From contig NZ_CH724168.1 in the NCBI RefSeq assembly GCF_000153285.1, positions 576,096 to 640,095 of the forward strand: a stretch of 64,000 bases of DNA. The letters run 5' to 3'. The translations under genes and the position numbers were made by a program. Positions 1-8,536 of this stretch are shown in pieces. The DNA comes from Synechococcus sp. WH 7805. Its GTDB lineage: Bacteria > Cyanobacteriota > Cyanobacteriia > PCC-6307 > Cyanobiaceae. Position 1 is the first letter of the stretch, and every line of letters begins with the position of its first letter. The notes beneath the pieces were generated by a model that was given only the letters and a program-made list of their open reading frames with translations, was not told where the DNA came from and ran no database searches.

Positions 1-260
1 ATTTGATCCCAGCGCAGCTGCCATCCCCGACGCAACAACCATCGGCACCAAAAGGGATATCCAACGACAAGACCATTGTCATCCACGGAAACTTCTTCAC
101 TCAACAATGCCACCACGAAGAAAAGGCCGAGTGGAGCGGCTACCCAGAGCCACAGTTGTAGGGGATGCGGTGCCATCAAGGGCAGTGGAAGCACCAGGGC
201 CAGATAAACACATATCAAGGTTCCACGGATCAATTTGGAAAGGCGATATCTATCGTTCAC
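1..260 (-). CDS. Partial conserved membrane protein (C-terminus outside window)
   Basis: A GTG codon at 258-260 opens a reading frame that runs off the left edge without a stop. The visible 86 residues contain two hydrophobic segments (about residues 9-30 and 33-55) with Pro-Leu-Pro-Leu-Met between them, then a polar stretch (SEEVSVDDNGLVVGYPFW) and a basic, Trp-rich end. Two N-terminal helices followed by a short beta-rich domain resemble small bacterial PH-like membrane proteins, but this is only a resemblance. The start lies 3 bp after the stop of the preceding minus-strand gene, so the two are probably cotranscribed. No specific function can be assigned. Confidence 0.6.
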   Translation of the reverse strand, partial: MNDRYRLSKLIRGTLICVYLALVLPLPLMAPHPLQLWLWVAAPLGLFFVVALLSEEVSVDDNGLVVGYPFWCRWLLRRGWQLRWDQ

Positions 261-263
261 TGT

Positions 264-548
264 TCACCGATCCTCTGGAGATCCTGGCCTGGGTTCGATC
301 ACCTGAGAAGGGACATAACCACCGGTAAACACCTCGGATTCACGGCCTTTCCAGAATTCGCCCATGCGCATCAGATCGGCATGGGCGTCCTGCAGACTTT
401 TCATATAAGCCTCGGGCGACATCGAAGACTTGGCTTCTTTGAGCTTCGCCAGCCGCAACATCTGCAACATCCAAGGCTTACCAAGCTCCCCGCGTTGCTC
501 CATGTACCGAGCGAGATCCGCTGCGCTGGGTTGAGATGGCGGGGCCAT
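264..548 (-). CDS. Small conserved cyanobacterial protein, function unknown
   Basis: This 94-residue soluble protein starts with ATG. It is mostly helical in appearance, with many Met, Leu, Lys and Glu residues (PWMLQMLRLAKLKEAKSS) and a Pro/Gly-rich tail. There is no signal peptide, membrane segment or metal motif. It lies 54 bp downstream of crtH and 3 bp upstream of the partial membrane gene, all on the minus strand, which suggests a shared transcript. Composition and placement in a tight gene string support a real gene. I do not recognise a characterised family. Confidence 0.65.
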   Translation of the reverse strand: MAPPSQPSAADLARYMEQRGELGKPWMLQMLRLAKLKEAKSSMSPEAYMKSLQDAHADLMRMGEFWKGRESEVFTGGYVPSQVIEPRPGSPEDR

Positions 549-602
549 AACCGAAAGAGCTACCTGAAAACCTTAAGAAGCAACGCAAAGACCTGTGGCT
601 CG

Positions 603-2153
603 CTAAGCCGGCAACGCCCAGGCGTTTAGGCCTAGATCGGCGCCGATGCGATGGCTGCAGGCATAGCCACTGAACGCCACCGCATTGAGACCCTGTCCAG
701 GAAAACAGGAGTCACCCACGCAGTACAACCCTTTCAAACCGGTTCGGTTGAACGGCATCGGCAGCAATCCCGGCAGGCGCATGGATGGAATCGGGCCATA
801 GCTACCTCCCATTCGCCCGAGGAAACGGCGATGGGTGCGAGGTGTCCCCACCTCCTTGAGTTCGATAGAGGCACCAAGGTTCGGCAAAATCGATTCCAAA
901 CGTTGAATCATCCGTGCGGAATCGGCCGCTTTCTTGGCCTTGTACTGCGCGGGAGTCAGTCCAGACCAGGCGGAAATCTCACTCATCGTGAAGGTATGCA
1001 CGATGTGGCGACCTTCAGGAGCCAGAGACGGGTCAAGCAAGCTGGGAATCGAAACAAAGATCACCCCCTGTTCAGACTCGAGCTCATTCCAGTTTTCAAG
1101 GAGGAGGTGATGGCAGTGCATCCCCTCTGGAATGACGCCGGCCCTGACGCCGAGATGCAACGACAGAAATGAACTCGAAGGTTGGTAGCGGCGACGCCAG
1201 GTTGCTTCCGCGACGGGAGTATTGCCTGAATCCACGAGGGTTGCAGAAGGAGAGCCATCCCCCGCAAAGGTGTCCCAGCGGGTGGCGTTGCTCACCACGC
1301 GGCGGGCAAAAAGTTCCTGTCCATCGGCGAGGCGAACACCCACGGCTTGCCGGTCTTCGATGATGACGTCAGTGACTCTGGAGCGATAGCGAATCTCACC
1401 GCCATGGCTCTCGAGGCCAGCAACCAGTTTCTCGGCGATCGTGCCGACGCCTCCCTTCGGGTAATTAATTCCACCGGCGTGACGATCGGAAAACACCATG
1501 CCCGCATTGATCATTGGTGTGCGGTCGGCTGGCATCACCGACCAGCAGAAGCATTCCATGTCAATCAAACGCAGAAGCTCCTCATCGCGGATGTGCTGAC
1601 GTGCCACATCTCCGACGTTGAAAGGAAGCCAGCGAGCCAAACCAAGACAGGCCAGGGGAGCACGGAAAAACACCTTGGCCAGATAAGCCGGATCCTCGAG
1701 GGACAACAGCGGCATGGCATCAAGACAACGAAACACCTGCCAGCAGGTGTCATAAAACGCACGGATGCCCTTGGCCTCGTGAGGAAAGCGAGCCGCCATG
1801 CGAGCAATGAATCCGCCGTAATCACGGTCCACCTGCATGGTGAGACCGTCAGGCAGGTGGTATTCAAGCTGCACGGGGTCCGGCACCGTGTCACAGCTCT
1901 GACCTACATCAGCCAAGGCCCGAGTCAGCAGATTGGTATGGCCGTGCTCTCCGAACCCGAAAATCATCGAGGCACCCACATCAAAGGTGTATCCATCCCT
2001 CCTGAAACTCCCGCCCGACCCACCAGGAATCACGTAGCGCTCGAGCACCAGCGTCTTCGCCCCTTTGGCAGCCAGCTGAGAGGCAGTCACCAGACCACCA
2101 ATCCCCGAGCCGATCACGATCACATCCCAGTTCGGCTTGGTGCTCGAGGCCAC
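603..2153 (-). CDS. crtH: Carotenoid isomerase (prolycopene isomerase) CrtH
   Basis: CrtH converts poly-cis lycopene made by the CrtP/CrtQ desaturases into all-trans lycopene, the precursor of cyanobacterial carotenoids. The 516-residue length fits the CrtH/CRTISO family. The N-terminus has an FAD-binding Rossmann motif (VIGSGIGG, about residues 12-19) followed by the acidic end of the second strand (LVLERYVIPGG). The C-terminus has the expected second FAD contact (YCVGDSCFPGQG). The start is GTG at 2153; no better upstream start exists before the next gene. Bacterial phytoene desaturase CrtI is a related family, but the N-terminal pattern and cyanobacterial context favour CrtH. Confidence 0.92.
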   Translation of the reverse strand: MASSTKPNWDVIVIGSGIGGLVTASQLAAKGAKTLVLERYVIPGGSGGSFRRDGYTFDVGASMIFGFGEHGHTNLLTRALADVGQSCDTVPDPVQLEYHLPDGLTMQVDRDYGGFIARMAARFPHEAKGIRAFYDTCWQVFRCLDAMPLLSLEDPAYLAKVFFRAPLACLGLARWLPFNVGDVARQHIRDEELLRLIDMECFCWSVMPADRTPMINAGMVFSDRHAGGINYPKGGVGTIAEKLVAGLESHGGEIRYRSRVTDVIIEDRQAVGVRLADGQELFARRVVSNATRWDTFAGDGSPSATLVDSGNTPVAEATWRRRYQPSSSFLSLHLGVRAGVIPEGMHCHHLLLENWNELESEQGVIFVSIPSLLDPSLAPEGRHIVHTFTMSEISAWSGLTPAQYKAKKAADSARMIQRLESILPNLGASIELKEVGTPRTHRRFLGRMGGSYGPIPSMRLPGLLPMPFNRTGLKGLYCVGDSCFPGQGLNAVAFSGYACSHRIGADLGLNAWALPA

Positions 2154-2180
2154 GTGCTCGGTTCGCGTCAGCGTCCAAAC

Positions 2181-3134
2181 CTAGGAGGCGCTGCTTGCTG
2201 AGAAGGGAGAAATGGCGGTAAGAATCACCTCCGTCCGAACAGGTCTGGCCAGCAAGTCACGACAGCGTTCCTGGATCCGGTCGCGAATCACATCGATGGC
2301 AGCACCATCCATGGGTTGGTTTGGATTGAGGTACACCACAACAAAGGCAGTGCGCCCCATCTCGTACACCGTGAGATCGAGCAACCAGCACGACAGTCCA
2401 GCAAGAAGATCCTCCAAAGCCAGTCGTGTGCTGCGGATCAGATCGGATTCAGCCGACATTCCAGCGGCCTGGCCGAGCGCAGTCAGAAATCCCTCCAGTG
2501 GTTCGCGCAGCACCGCAACACTCACGACCAACACAAGGACTGAATCCACGATCGGTATCAGTACGGCCAGCACTGAGCCCTGAAGCAGAGGCGTCCCCAG
2601 CAAGGCGAGCCCTGTCAACCCACTGATCAACCCATCCACGCGCGCAGCCTTCGCCTCAGTGAGAAGGATCCGGGAGTGGCGACCTGCCATCACCCAGTCA
2701 TGTTGGTGACGCCAGGCCAGGCCCCAGCAGATCACCACCATGGCCAGGGAATAGAACGCCACAGGACCGAGGCGAACGGCCATGACGGGAGTGCCGTTGG
2801 CGTAATCAACAATTGTGCTGAATGCCGAAACAGCGGCAAATGACAACACACCGATCAAGACAAGAGAACGGAACAGCACATACAACGCTTCCTGACCGTC
2901 GTATCCATAGGGATAGGCCCGATCGGGGGGACGCACCACATTGCGGCTGATCCGTGCTGCGACCAGTCCTGATCCCACCATCACCGCGGAATACAGACCA
3001 TCAAGGAGCACGGCATAAGATCCGGAAATCACGTGGACACCGATCCCGGCTGCGGCCATCACAGCGCTGGCGATCACCCCGATTTTCAGGGACCGACGTT
3101 CAATTAGTCGGTCTTCAGGCCGGACAGGCGACAT
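2181..3134 (-). CDS. Cation diffusion facilitator (CDF)-like membrane protein
   Basis: This 317-residue protein has about six hydrophobic segments and a short cytoplasmic tail, the CDF architecture. CDF proteins usually export Zn, Mn or Fe in exchange for protons. The paired helix 2 signature is altered: Asp45 is present ([13 protein letters not shown]), but the usual His and second Asp of that helix are Tyr and Val here. The matching helix 5 keeps one Asp (IVDSVLVL). A standard four-ligand metal site is therefore incomplete, and substrate or activity may differ. The ATG start overlaps the end of trmFO by 20 bp, implying translational coupling. Confidence 0.75.
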   Translation of the reverse strand: MSPVRPEDRLIERRSLKIGVIASAVMAAAGIGVHVISGSYAVLLDGLYSAVMVGSGLVAARISRNVVRPPDRAYPYGYDGQEALYVLFRSLVLIGVLSFAAVSAFSTIVDYANGTPVMAVRLGPVAFYSLAMVVICWGLAWRHQHDWVMAGRHSRILLTEAKAARVDGLISGLTGLALLGTPLLQGSVLAVLIPIVDSVLVLVVSVAVLREPLEGFLTALGQAAGMSAESDLIRSTRLALEDLLAGLSCWLLDLTVYEMGRTAFVVVYLNPNQPMDGAAIDVIRDRIQERCRDLLARPVRTEVILTAISPFSASSAS

Positions 3135-4491
3135 CCAGAGGGGTCCTTTTCTCCGTTGCTAGCAGAAGATCGGCTAGCGCCCTGTCCCGATAAGCGCCGT
3201 AGCGGGCGCGCTTGTCGCGGATGCGCTCGGGAAGTTCAGGCAGCAACCCGAAATTGGGAGGCATCGGCTGAAATTTTCCGGACGGTGCTTCGCTGATGAA
3301 ATGCGTCAACGCCCCAACCATCGTGGTGCGAGGAAGATCAATGGGGTGTTCTCCCTGCACTAGGCGGGCTGCATTGGTGCCAGCGAGCCAGCCTCCAGCC
3401 ACGGCGGCGGCGTAGCCCTCTGTACCGGTGATCTGGCCAGCAGCCAACAAGGTGGGCCTTGAGCGGAACTGCAGGGTGGCATCAAGCAACGCTGGAGCTT
3501 CCAGAAACGTGTTGCGGTGCATCACGCCGAATCGAACAAATTCCGCCTGTTCAAGGCCAGGAATCATCTGCAAAACACGTTTCTGCTCCCCCCATTTGAG
3601 ATTGGTCTGAAAGCCCACAAGGTTCCACAACCGGCCGTCCTTGTCTTCCTGACGGAGCTGCACCACCGCATAGGCACGTTTGGCCCGGCGAACATCCCGG
3701 TCATTCACATCACCCCAACGCGGATCCCAAAGGCCAATTGGCTTGAGGGGGCCATAACGCATCGTGTCTTCACCGCGCCTGGCCAGTTCTTCGATGGGCA
3801 AACATCCTTCGAAGAATGTGGCATTCGCTTGATCGAAGTCTTTGAGCTCTGCCTGTTCTGCCTCCAACAAGGCATCGCGGAAAGCCAGGTACTGCTCACG
3901 ATTCATTGGGCAGTTGATGTAATCCGCGTCGCCTTTGTCGTAGCGACTCGCTCGAAAAGCCTTGGTCATATCGACGCTGTCACCTTCAACGATCGGGCTC
4001 GCGGCATCGAAGAAATGACAGTCAGCCCGTCCGGTGAAGCGGCGCAGATCCTCAGCGAGAGCATCACTCGTGAGTGGGCCCGTCGCGAGAACGGTGACCT
4101 GGTCAGAAGCCGGAAGCGCAATCTGCTCTTTGCGCTCAAACGAGACCCGGGGATGCTGATCGAGCAATTGGGTCAGCGATGCGCTGTAACGGCCACGGTC
4201 AACGGCAAGAGCCCCTCCCGCGGGAACTGCATGACGATCGGCCATCTGAATCACGACAGACCCCAAACGCCGCAATTCTTCCTGGAGAAGGCCCGCCGCC
4301 CTGTCACTACTGAGGGCTCCAAAGCTGTTGCTGCACACAAGCTCCGCACATTCAGAGCTGTGATGAGCGGGAGAGCGACGAATGGGCCGCATCTCCACCA
4401 ATTGAACATCGATGCCGGCTTCAGCCACTTGCCACGCTGCTTCCGTGCCAGCGAGTCCAGCACCGATCACCACAACGGATGGAGTTGCCAA
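3115..4491 (-). CDS. trmFO: tRNA (uracil-54-C5) methyltransferase, folate/FAD dependent (TrmFO)
   Basis: TrmFO makes ribothymidine at position 54 of tRNA, using methylenetetrahydrofolate as carbon donor and reduced FAD. The 458 residues match the family length. The N-terminus has the FAD motif [13 protein letters not shown], followed by [13 protein letters not shown], a typical TrmFO/Gid segment. NCPMNREQY lies mid-protein and [13 protein letters not shown] near the end, both characteristic. The likely start is TTG at 4491, because no ATG or GTG precedes the FAD strand. It is followed by the CDF gene with a 20 bp overlap. The gene is often annotated gid in older genomes. Confidence 0.93.
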   Translation of the reverse strand: MATPSVVVIGAGLAGTEAAWQVAEAGIDVQLVEMRPIRRSPAHHSSECAELVCSNSFGALSSDRAAGLLQEELRRLGSVVIQMADRHAVPAGGALAVDRGRYSASLTQLLDQHPRVSFERKEQIALPASDQVTVLATGPLTSDALAEDLRRFTGRADCHFFDAASPIVEGDSVDMTKAFRASRYDKGDADYINCPMNREQYLAFRDALLEAEQAELKDFDQANATFFEGCLPIEELARRGEDTMRYGPLKPIGLWDPRWGDVNDRDVRRAKRAYAVVQLRQEDKDGRLWNLVGFQTNLKWGEQKRVLQMIPGLEQAEFVRFGVMHRNTFLEAPALLDATLQFRSRPTLLAAGQITGTEGYAAAVAGGWLAGTNAARLVQGEHPIDLPRTTMVGALTHFISEAPSGKFQPMPPNFGLLPELPERIRDKRARYGAYRDRALADLLLATEKRTPLDVACPA

Positions 4492-4544
4492 ATGGATCAG
4501 GGTCGGTGGAACTCAACCCTATCGATCCAGGCGGTCGATCTCAA

Positions 4545-4667
4545 TCAGACCCGACTGCGCTTGATCATCAATTGAAGCTGCCCAACAGCGGCACGACCGA
4601 TGTTGAAGCCGGCCCAACCCAGAGCAAGAAGGATGGGAGATGCCACGAGGACGAGCCGGAGGTCCAT
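4545..4667 (-). CDS. psbY: Photosystem II protein PsbY
   Basis: This 40-residue gene starts with ATG at 4667. The protein begins MDLRLVLVASPILLALGWAG and continues FNIGRAAVGQLQLM, ending in a short basic tail. A single N-terminal transmembrane helix with the DLR start, the GWA-FNIG junction and this length is the PsbY pattern. PsbY is a peripheral single-helix subunit of photosystem II near cytochrome b559, dispensable in most conditions. It sits between trmFO and the hexapeptide protein on the same strand. It is easily missed because a longer overlapping frame shares its codons. Confidence 0.85.
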   Translation of the reverse strand: MDLRLVLVASPILLALGWAGFNIGRAAVGQLQLMIKRSRV

Positions 4668-4728
4668 GAATCCAGTCGGGAGATTGGGAGATCCTAAGGA
4701 TTGCAGAGCCCAACGACGCTGCGTTGCA

Positions 4729-5262
4729 TCAATGCGTTTGGATTTGCAGCATTTGCTGCCAAGTGCGCGCCAGTTCGGCATACCGGCGTGCATGCTCCCT
4801 CTGAGCATCAAGTGCGTCTTCATCCTGCTGACGCTTGACCTGCGCCGGCACACCAGCAACAAGGCTCCCCGCCGGAACATCTCGCGTGACCACGGCACCC
4901 GCAGCCACAAGGGCACCACGGCCCACGGTGACGCCATTGAGGACGATGGCACCGATGCCGATCAGACACCCATCTTCAAGGGTGGCGCCGTGGACGACGG
5001 CTCTGTGCCCGACAGTGACGTCGCTGCCGATGATGACGGGTGCTCCCGGATCACCGTGCAGAACGGCTCCATCCTGAACATTGCTGCCCGATCCGATGGC
5101 GATCGGTGCCAGATCTCCACGCGCGACAGCCATCGGCCAGAGGCTTGCAGCAGCGGAAATCTGGACATCACCCATCACAACAGCACTATCAGCCACCCAT
5201 GCGCCTGGATCGACCCGGGGGGAGGAAAAGACTGCGTTCAGGGGGCCGGTCGGTTCAGTCAT
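4729..5262 (-). CDS. Gamma-carbonic-anhydrase-like hexapeptide-repeat protein
   Basis: The 177 residues consist mainly of left-handed beta-helix hexapeptide repeats ([13 protein letters not shown]..., [15 protein letters not shown]) and end in a helical tail. His residues at [16 protein letters not shown] occupy the positions that bind metal in gamma-type carbonic anhydrases (trimeric, Cam/YrdA/PaaY-like group). Many family members lack measurable anhydrase activity, so carbonic anhydrase is the family name and not a demonstrated activity. The start is ATG at 5262. It lies 61 bp upstream of psbY and heads the minus-strand run of genes. Confidence 0.82.
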   Translation of the reverse strand: MTEPTGPLNAVFSSPRVDPGAWVADSAVVMGDVQISAAASLWPMAVARGDLAPIAIGSGSNVQDGAVLHGDPGAPVIIGSDVTVGHRAVVHGATLEDGCLIGIGAIVLNGVTVGRGALVAAGAVVTRDVPAGSLVAGVPAQVKRQQDEDALDAQREHARRYAELARTWQQMLQIQTH

Positions 5263-5408
5263 CGGACCTGCTGCGGGATGAAACCCATGCTTTCAGCTCA
5301 TCTGAACTCGTGCAGGGCGGCCCCTTGGACGAAGGTTCCCCCGGGTGATACTTTTCAGGGGTGCTTCACGGCACAGCCTGTACCTGTGTTGATGCACCGG
5401 TTCAAGTA

Positions 5409-5480
5409 GGGTCGCTAGCTCAGCGGTAGAGCACTCGGCTTTTAACCGATTGGTCCTGAGTTCGAATCTCAGGCGACCCA
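5409..5480 (+). tRNA. tRNA-Lys (anticodon TTT)
   Basis: A 72-nt cloverleaf folds with acceptor strands GGGTCGC and GCGACCC, a D-arm (GCTC AGCGGTA GAGC), an anticodon arm with loop CTTTTAA giving anticodon TTT, and a T-arm containing GTTCGAATC. CCA is not encoded. It precedes the response regulator gene on the same strand by 50 bp. Confidence 0.97.
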
Positions 5481-5530
5481 TATGCTTCATTCTTTACATG
5501 TTTAAAGCGACACCCGCGCATCTGTGAACC

Positions 5531-5917
5531 ATGGGTGATCTGTTTAAGGTCGCAATCGTTGATGACGATCCACGACTTCGCAAATTAATTGTGGAGGAGA
5601 TGATCGACGAAGGCGTAAATGCTTTTCCTTGTGAGACAGGTCTTAAGCTTCTTCAATTACTGGAGCGCGAATCAGTTGATTTGATTTTTCTCGATCTAAT
5701 GATGCCTGAAATGGATGGCTTTGCATGTCTTAAGGAACTTAAAGACCGATCGATCACTGTACCCGTCATTGTAGTAACCGCACTTAACGATGAAACCAAG
5801 CGCCTGCAAGCTAACGATCTTGGCGTAGTCGACTACATCCTCAAACCTGATCTGTTTGAACATCTTCCTGAACTTTTGGATCAACATCTACCTGGACCAC
5901 GTGTTCCCCAGAAATAG
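5531..5917 (+). CDS. Single-domain response regulator
   Basis: These 128 residues form one receiver domain with no output domain. The acidic pair is at Asp11-Asp13 (IVDDDPRL), the phosphoacceptor is Asp55 (LIFLDLMMPEMDG), the conserved Thr is near 83 (VVTALND), and the Lys is Lys105 (YILKPD). It is probably phosphorylated by the histidine kinase encoded convergently beside it, and it would act through protein contacts. The last 77 bp overlap the 3' end of that kinase on the other strand. Base composition looks more A+T-rich than the flanking genes. Start is ATG. Confidence 0.88.
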   Translation: MGDLFKVAIVDDDPRLRKLIVEEMIDEGVNAFPCETGLKLLQLLERESVDLIFLDLMMPEMDGFACLKELKDRSITVPVIVVTALNDETKRLQANDLGVVDYILKPDLFEHLPELLDQHLPGPRVPQK

Positions 5918-7073
5918 TTTTAACAATAGGAAAGCGAAGATTGACCTTGAATGGCTTCGAAGCTCCAGCTGCAGGACTCTCTCCTTCAAACAGAACCTCC
6001 CCCCGCATCCCTTCGACAAGACTCTTCACAACAGACAAGCCAAGGCCGCAACCATCACCTTCTCCAAGGGTTCGGTGAGCCTCTAGCCTGCTGAAACGCT
6101 CAAATAGCGCGCTGACGTCTTGATCATCAGGAATCCCGGGGCCATTATCGGAAAAACTCAGATCGACGAAAGATGAGTTGACGACAACGTTGATCGTGAA
6201 CGTGACGTCAGATCCACCAAACCTCAAGCTATTGCCGAGAAGAGAGTCAAAGATTCGATTCACCGCAAGCTGATCAAACTCCATCAAGCAATTTGAAGGA
6301 GTACTTGGCCAATGCATATGAACTTTCGATCGATCATCTGCGACAAGCGAGTTCAACCATTGATCAAGAAATTGATCCAGTGGCGCACGCTTGAGATTCC
6401 AATTAAAGCGATCAGTATCCAGTTCTGAAAGAAGCAGTAGTTTGTCAACGAGAGCGGCCATTCGCTTGGTTTCATCGATGGCATTGTTCAGAGCTCTGTC
6501 CAGGGGGGCCGCCAATGGACTCTTCCGATCGAGGCGACGCAAACTTCCAGAGAGAATGGCAAGAGGAGTTCGCAACTCATGAGCCAAGGAGTTGATGAAG
6601 GCACGTTGCTGTTGGAGCGACTTTTCAAGTGGCTCAAGATCTCTGAAGATCAGCAGTGTGAAGACACCGCCCATTTCGGTGATTGGCCGCCAAGACACCA
6701 TGCGTTGAAGGACATCCGATTGGCTGCTTTCAAGGGACGAAATCGCCTGAACCAACAAGGAGGCCTGCCCTTCACCCAGACGAGATTGATTGAGAGGATG
6801 GTGAGAATCAGTCAACGGAAGCAACCGTTGATCCAGATGGCGTAAGCAAATCAGGGCTTCCAAGCGCTTACCAATCACGCGCAAAGGAAGACCGCCCCCC
6901 CAAAGTTCAGCGGCTGTCTGATTCACCCAGCGCACCTGGCGCTCGGAATCAACGATCAGCATGGCTTCACCCGTGGCATCGAAGGCCACCCTCAGCAAAC
7001 CGAGTGACTGTCTCAGCTGGGAGACGAGTGCAGAAGTCTCGCTCTGCGGTGTCGCGGATCCTTCAGCAGGCAT
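5841..7073 (-). CDS. PAS-containing sensor histidine kinase
   Basis: This 410-residue kinase has no membrane segment, so it is probably cytoplasmic. A PAS-like domain covers about residues 25-145 (MLIVDSERQVRWVNQTAAELW). HisKA follows with phospho-His165 in SLAHELRTPL. The HATPase domain shows the N box (Asn280), G1 (SDNGPGIP, about 307-314), F box (LFERFSRLE) and G2 (GDGCGLGLS). After G2 there is an extra acidic tail of about 50 residues, whose coding end overlaps the convergent response regulator. The ATG start overlaps the upstream PAS gene by 11 bp, so those two are coupled. The three likely form one signalling unit. Confidence 0.9.
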   Translation of the reverse strand: MPAEGSATPQSETSALVSQLRQSLGLLRVAFDATGEAMLIVDSERQVRWVNQTAAELWGGGLPLRVIGKRLEALICLRHLDQRLLPLTDSHHPLNQSRLGEGQASLLVQAISSLESSQSDVLQRMVSWRPITEMGGVFTLLIFRDLEPLEKSLQQQRAFINSLAHELRTPLAILSGSLRRLDRKSPLAAPLDRALNNAIDETKRMAALVDKLLLLSELDTDRFNWNLKRAPLDQFLDQWLNSLVADDRSKVHMHWPSTPSNCLMEFDQLAVNRIFDSLLGNSLRFGGSDVTFTINVVVNSSFVDLSFSDNGPGIPDDQDVSALFERFSRLEAHRTLGEGDGCGLGLSVVKSLVEGMRGEVLFEGESPAAGASKPFKVNLRFPIVKTISGEHVVQVDVDPKVQEDVQTDQV

Positions 7074-7473
7074 GGGGGCCCTCCAAGGGCCTCAACGTGG
7101 CCGCAAAACTCCAGCCTTCTTTCGAATCTTTTTCAGCCACGATGAAGTGCTCACTGCGAATCACGGAGCCGTCGGCACAGATTGTGGCCAACTCAAGAGG
7201 ATGATTCACCACCTGCGACGACTCGGTGATCTGAAAACGGGCGAACCCAGCATGGTGAAGTTCACGGAACTCCTCCGGAAGGATCATCCCGAGCGTCTCC
7301 CCAAGGAGAGACGAATCCCATCCGTAGATCGTGCCGAAGCGATCATTGAACTCAACCACAAGCCCTTCGCGATCTGCACGCACGAAGGGGAGGTCGAAAC
7401 GTTCCCGCAAGGACGCAACCGCTCCGGGGGTCCAGTCCATTAAGGAGTCATCATCTTCTCTAAGGGTAGGCAT
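7063..7473 (-). CDS. Stand-alone PAS-domain protein
   Basis: The protein is about 136 residues from ATG at 7473 (PTLREDDDSLMDW). It contains one PAS fold: FVRADREGLVVEFNDRFG at the start, then WDSSLLGETLGMILPEEFR, and a beta-rich end (GSVIRSEHFIVAEKD). There is no output or membrane domain. Its 3' end overlaps the kinase start by 11 bp, so it is probably cotranscribed and may supply the kinase with a ligand- or redox-sensing partner. A longer frame begins at 7515, but the residues before 7473 look non-coding (Cys-rich, hydrophobic). The ligand cannot be read from the sequence. Confidence 0.78.
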   Translation of the reverse strand: MPTLREDDDSLMDWTPGAVASLRERFDLPFVRADREGLVVEFNDRFGTIYGWDSSLLGETLGMILPEEFRELHHAGFARFQITESSQVVNHPLELATICADGSVIRSEHFIVAEKDSKEGWSFAATLRPLEGPHAC

Positions 7474-7540
7474 GAGAGTTGATGGCACACACAAGCAAAC
7501 AACCAAGCAGCGCACGGGCCAGCACTTACAATCTTGAAAA

Positions 7541-7614
7541 CGGGGCGTGGCGCAGCTTGGTAGCGCGGGTGCTTTGGGAGCACTAGGTCGCAGGTTCGAA
7601 TCCTGTCGCCCCGA
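7541..7614 (+). tRNA. tRNA-Pro (anticodon TGG)
   Basis: A 74-nt cloverleaf has acceptor strands CGGGGCG and CGCCCCG, an anticodon arm with loop TTTGGGA giving TGG, and T-arm motif GGTTCGAATCC. CCA is not encoded. It lies 67 bp upstream of the divergent PAS/kinase operon start. Confidence 0.97.
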
Positions 7615-7700
7615 TTAGTCTTGTCATCTCAGCATTCGTAGCTGTTGAGACGTTTCTTATCGTTGACAAAGGTCAATGTTTGTCAGTTGTCAATGGAACG

Positions 7701-7793
7701 GTGGAAGTTCTTACTGCCCTAGCCATCCTCCCCTTTTTGGCTGCCCTCGTCGTCGGAGCTCGTGAAGCCGAAGAAGCCAGCCGCAACAGCTAA
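7701..7793 (+). CDS. Possible very small single-helix membrane protein
   Basis: A GTG-started frame of 30 codons encodes a peptide with one hydrophobic helix (VLTALAILPFLAALVVGA) followed by a charged tail (REAEEASRNS). This organisation resembles small thylakoid or photosystem peptides. The frame could also start at an in-frame TTG at 7680. No strong ribosome binding site is visible and I cannot match it to a named family. The flanking sequence between tRNA-Pro and the secreted protein gene holds no other convincing frame. Confidence 0.35.
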   Translation: MEVLTALAILPFLAALVVGAREAEEASRNS

Positions 7794-7904
7794 TCCCAAA
7801 CACACTTGAACACTCGAATGTGAAGGTTCGGGTCTGATAGGGGTTGTATCGGTGGTACTCGCCTGAATTCCGTTGCTAAGCCGGAGTCAGAGCCCTTTAA
7901 TGCA

Positions 7905-8252
7905 ATGCGCTGGAAGCTTGTCCTGGCCAGTCTCATTCTGGGAAGTTTTGCATCGACATCCAAGGCCGACACCTCCAGCGTGACCCTGCAAAGCGGTCAG
8001 TCCATCATGCAAGCCAATGCTTCTCTCACTGCATCGGGATGGCGTCCTGCACCTGAACGCCCAGTTCTTGACTTTGAGAAGACCCTGTCAGGAACTGATC
8101 TACAGGCTCTAGCGTCTTGCTCAGGCACAGGGCCAGGCTTTTGTCGGTACGACTATCAACGCGATGGTCAGCGTCTGTTCGTTGTCACAGTTGCTGACGG
8201 CAGCCGTCCAGACAATGCTGGCATCGTGTCGCAGTGGTGGACTGAACCCTGA
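7905..8252 (+). CDS. Small secreted protein, function unknown
   Basis: This 115-residue protein starts with ATG and a classical signal peptide (MRWKLVLASLILGSFASTSKADT, cleavage likely after SKA). The mature part of about 92 residues has two Cys (ASCSGTGPGFCRYD) that could form a disulfide, and ends in SQWWTEP. It would act in the periplasm or outside the cell. It is convergent with the small membrane gene at 8266, with 13 bp between stops. I do not recognise the family; context gives no role. Confidence 0.65.
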   Translation: MRWKLVLASLILGSFASTSKADTSSVTLQSGQSIMQANASLTASGWRPAPERPVLDFEKTLSGTDLQALASCSGTGPGFCRYDYQRDGQRLFVVTVADGSRPDNAGIVSQWWTEP

Positions 8253-8265
8253 GGGCAGCCTGGTC

Positions 8266-8478
8266 TTAAGCCAACCCGTTGACAAGACGAAGGGTTCCCC
8301 AGAGATCGAATACACAGAAGACGATTCCGATCACAATCAGATCCCAGGCTTTGTGGCGCAGGGCCCAAGGAGCAAGAAACACTTCGGCAATTCCATGAAG
8401 AGCTGTGCCTAGGGCAATGTGCTCGAGCACCAGCAGTCCATGGGCCAGGAGAAAAAGACCGCTGGCGACGAATCGCAT
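8266..8478 (-). CDS. Small conserved membrane protein
   Basis: From ATG at 8478 this encodes 70 residues with two or three hydrophobic stretches (SGLFLLAHGLLVLEH, DLIVIGIVFCVFDLWG). The same frame stays open to 8676, but those upstream codons lie inside the phosphodiesterase gene and look like shadow sequence, so the internal ATG is preferred. It follows the phosphodiesterase on the same strand after 58 bp. No family function is known to me. Confidence 0.6.
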   Translation of the reverse strand: MRFVASGLFLLAHGLLVLEHIALGTALHGIAEVFLAPWALRHKAWDLIVIGIVFCVFDLWGTLRLVNGLA

Positions 8479-8536
8479 CGACACCGTCCAGGAAGCTGAC
8501 ACCCTCGTCCTCAAACAGGACGCCACACTATCCGGT

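Noticed and set aside
1347..2201. A 284-codon plus-strand frame opposite crtH
   Set aside because: No domain or start signal is visible, and it is fully antisense to a well-supported gene.
3517..4575. A 352-codon plus-strand frame opposite trmFO
   Set aside because: It mirrors the strong TrmFO coding sequence, has low-complexity composition and no recognisable domain, so it is a shadow frame.
5409..7614. A prophage or integrative element between tRNA-Lys and tRNA-Pro
   Set aside because: No integrase, attachment-site repeat or phage gene is present; the content is a small signalling group.
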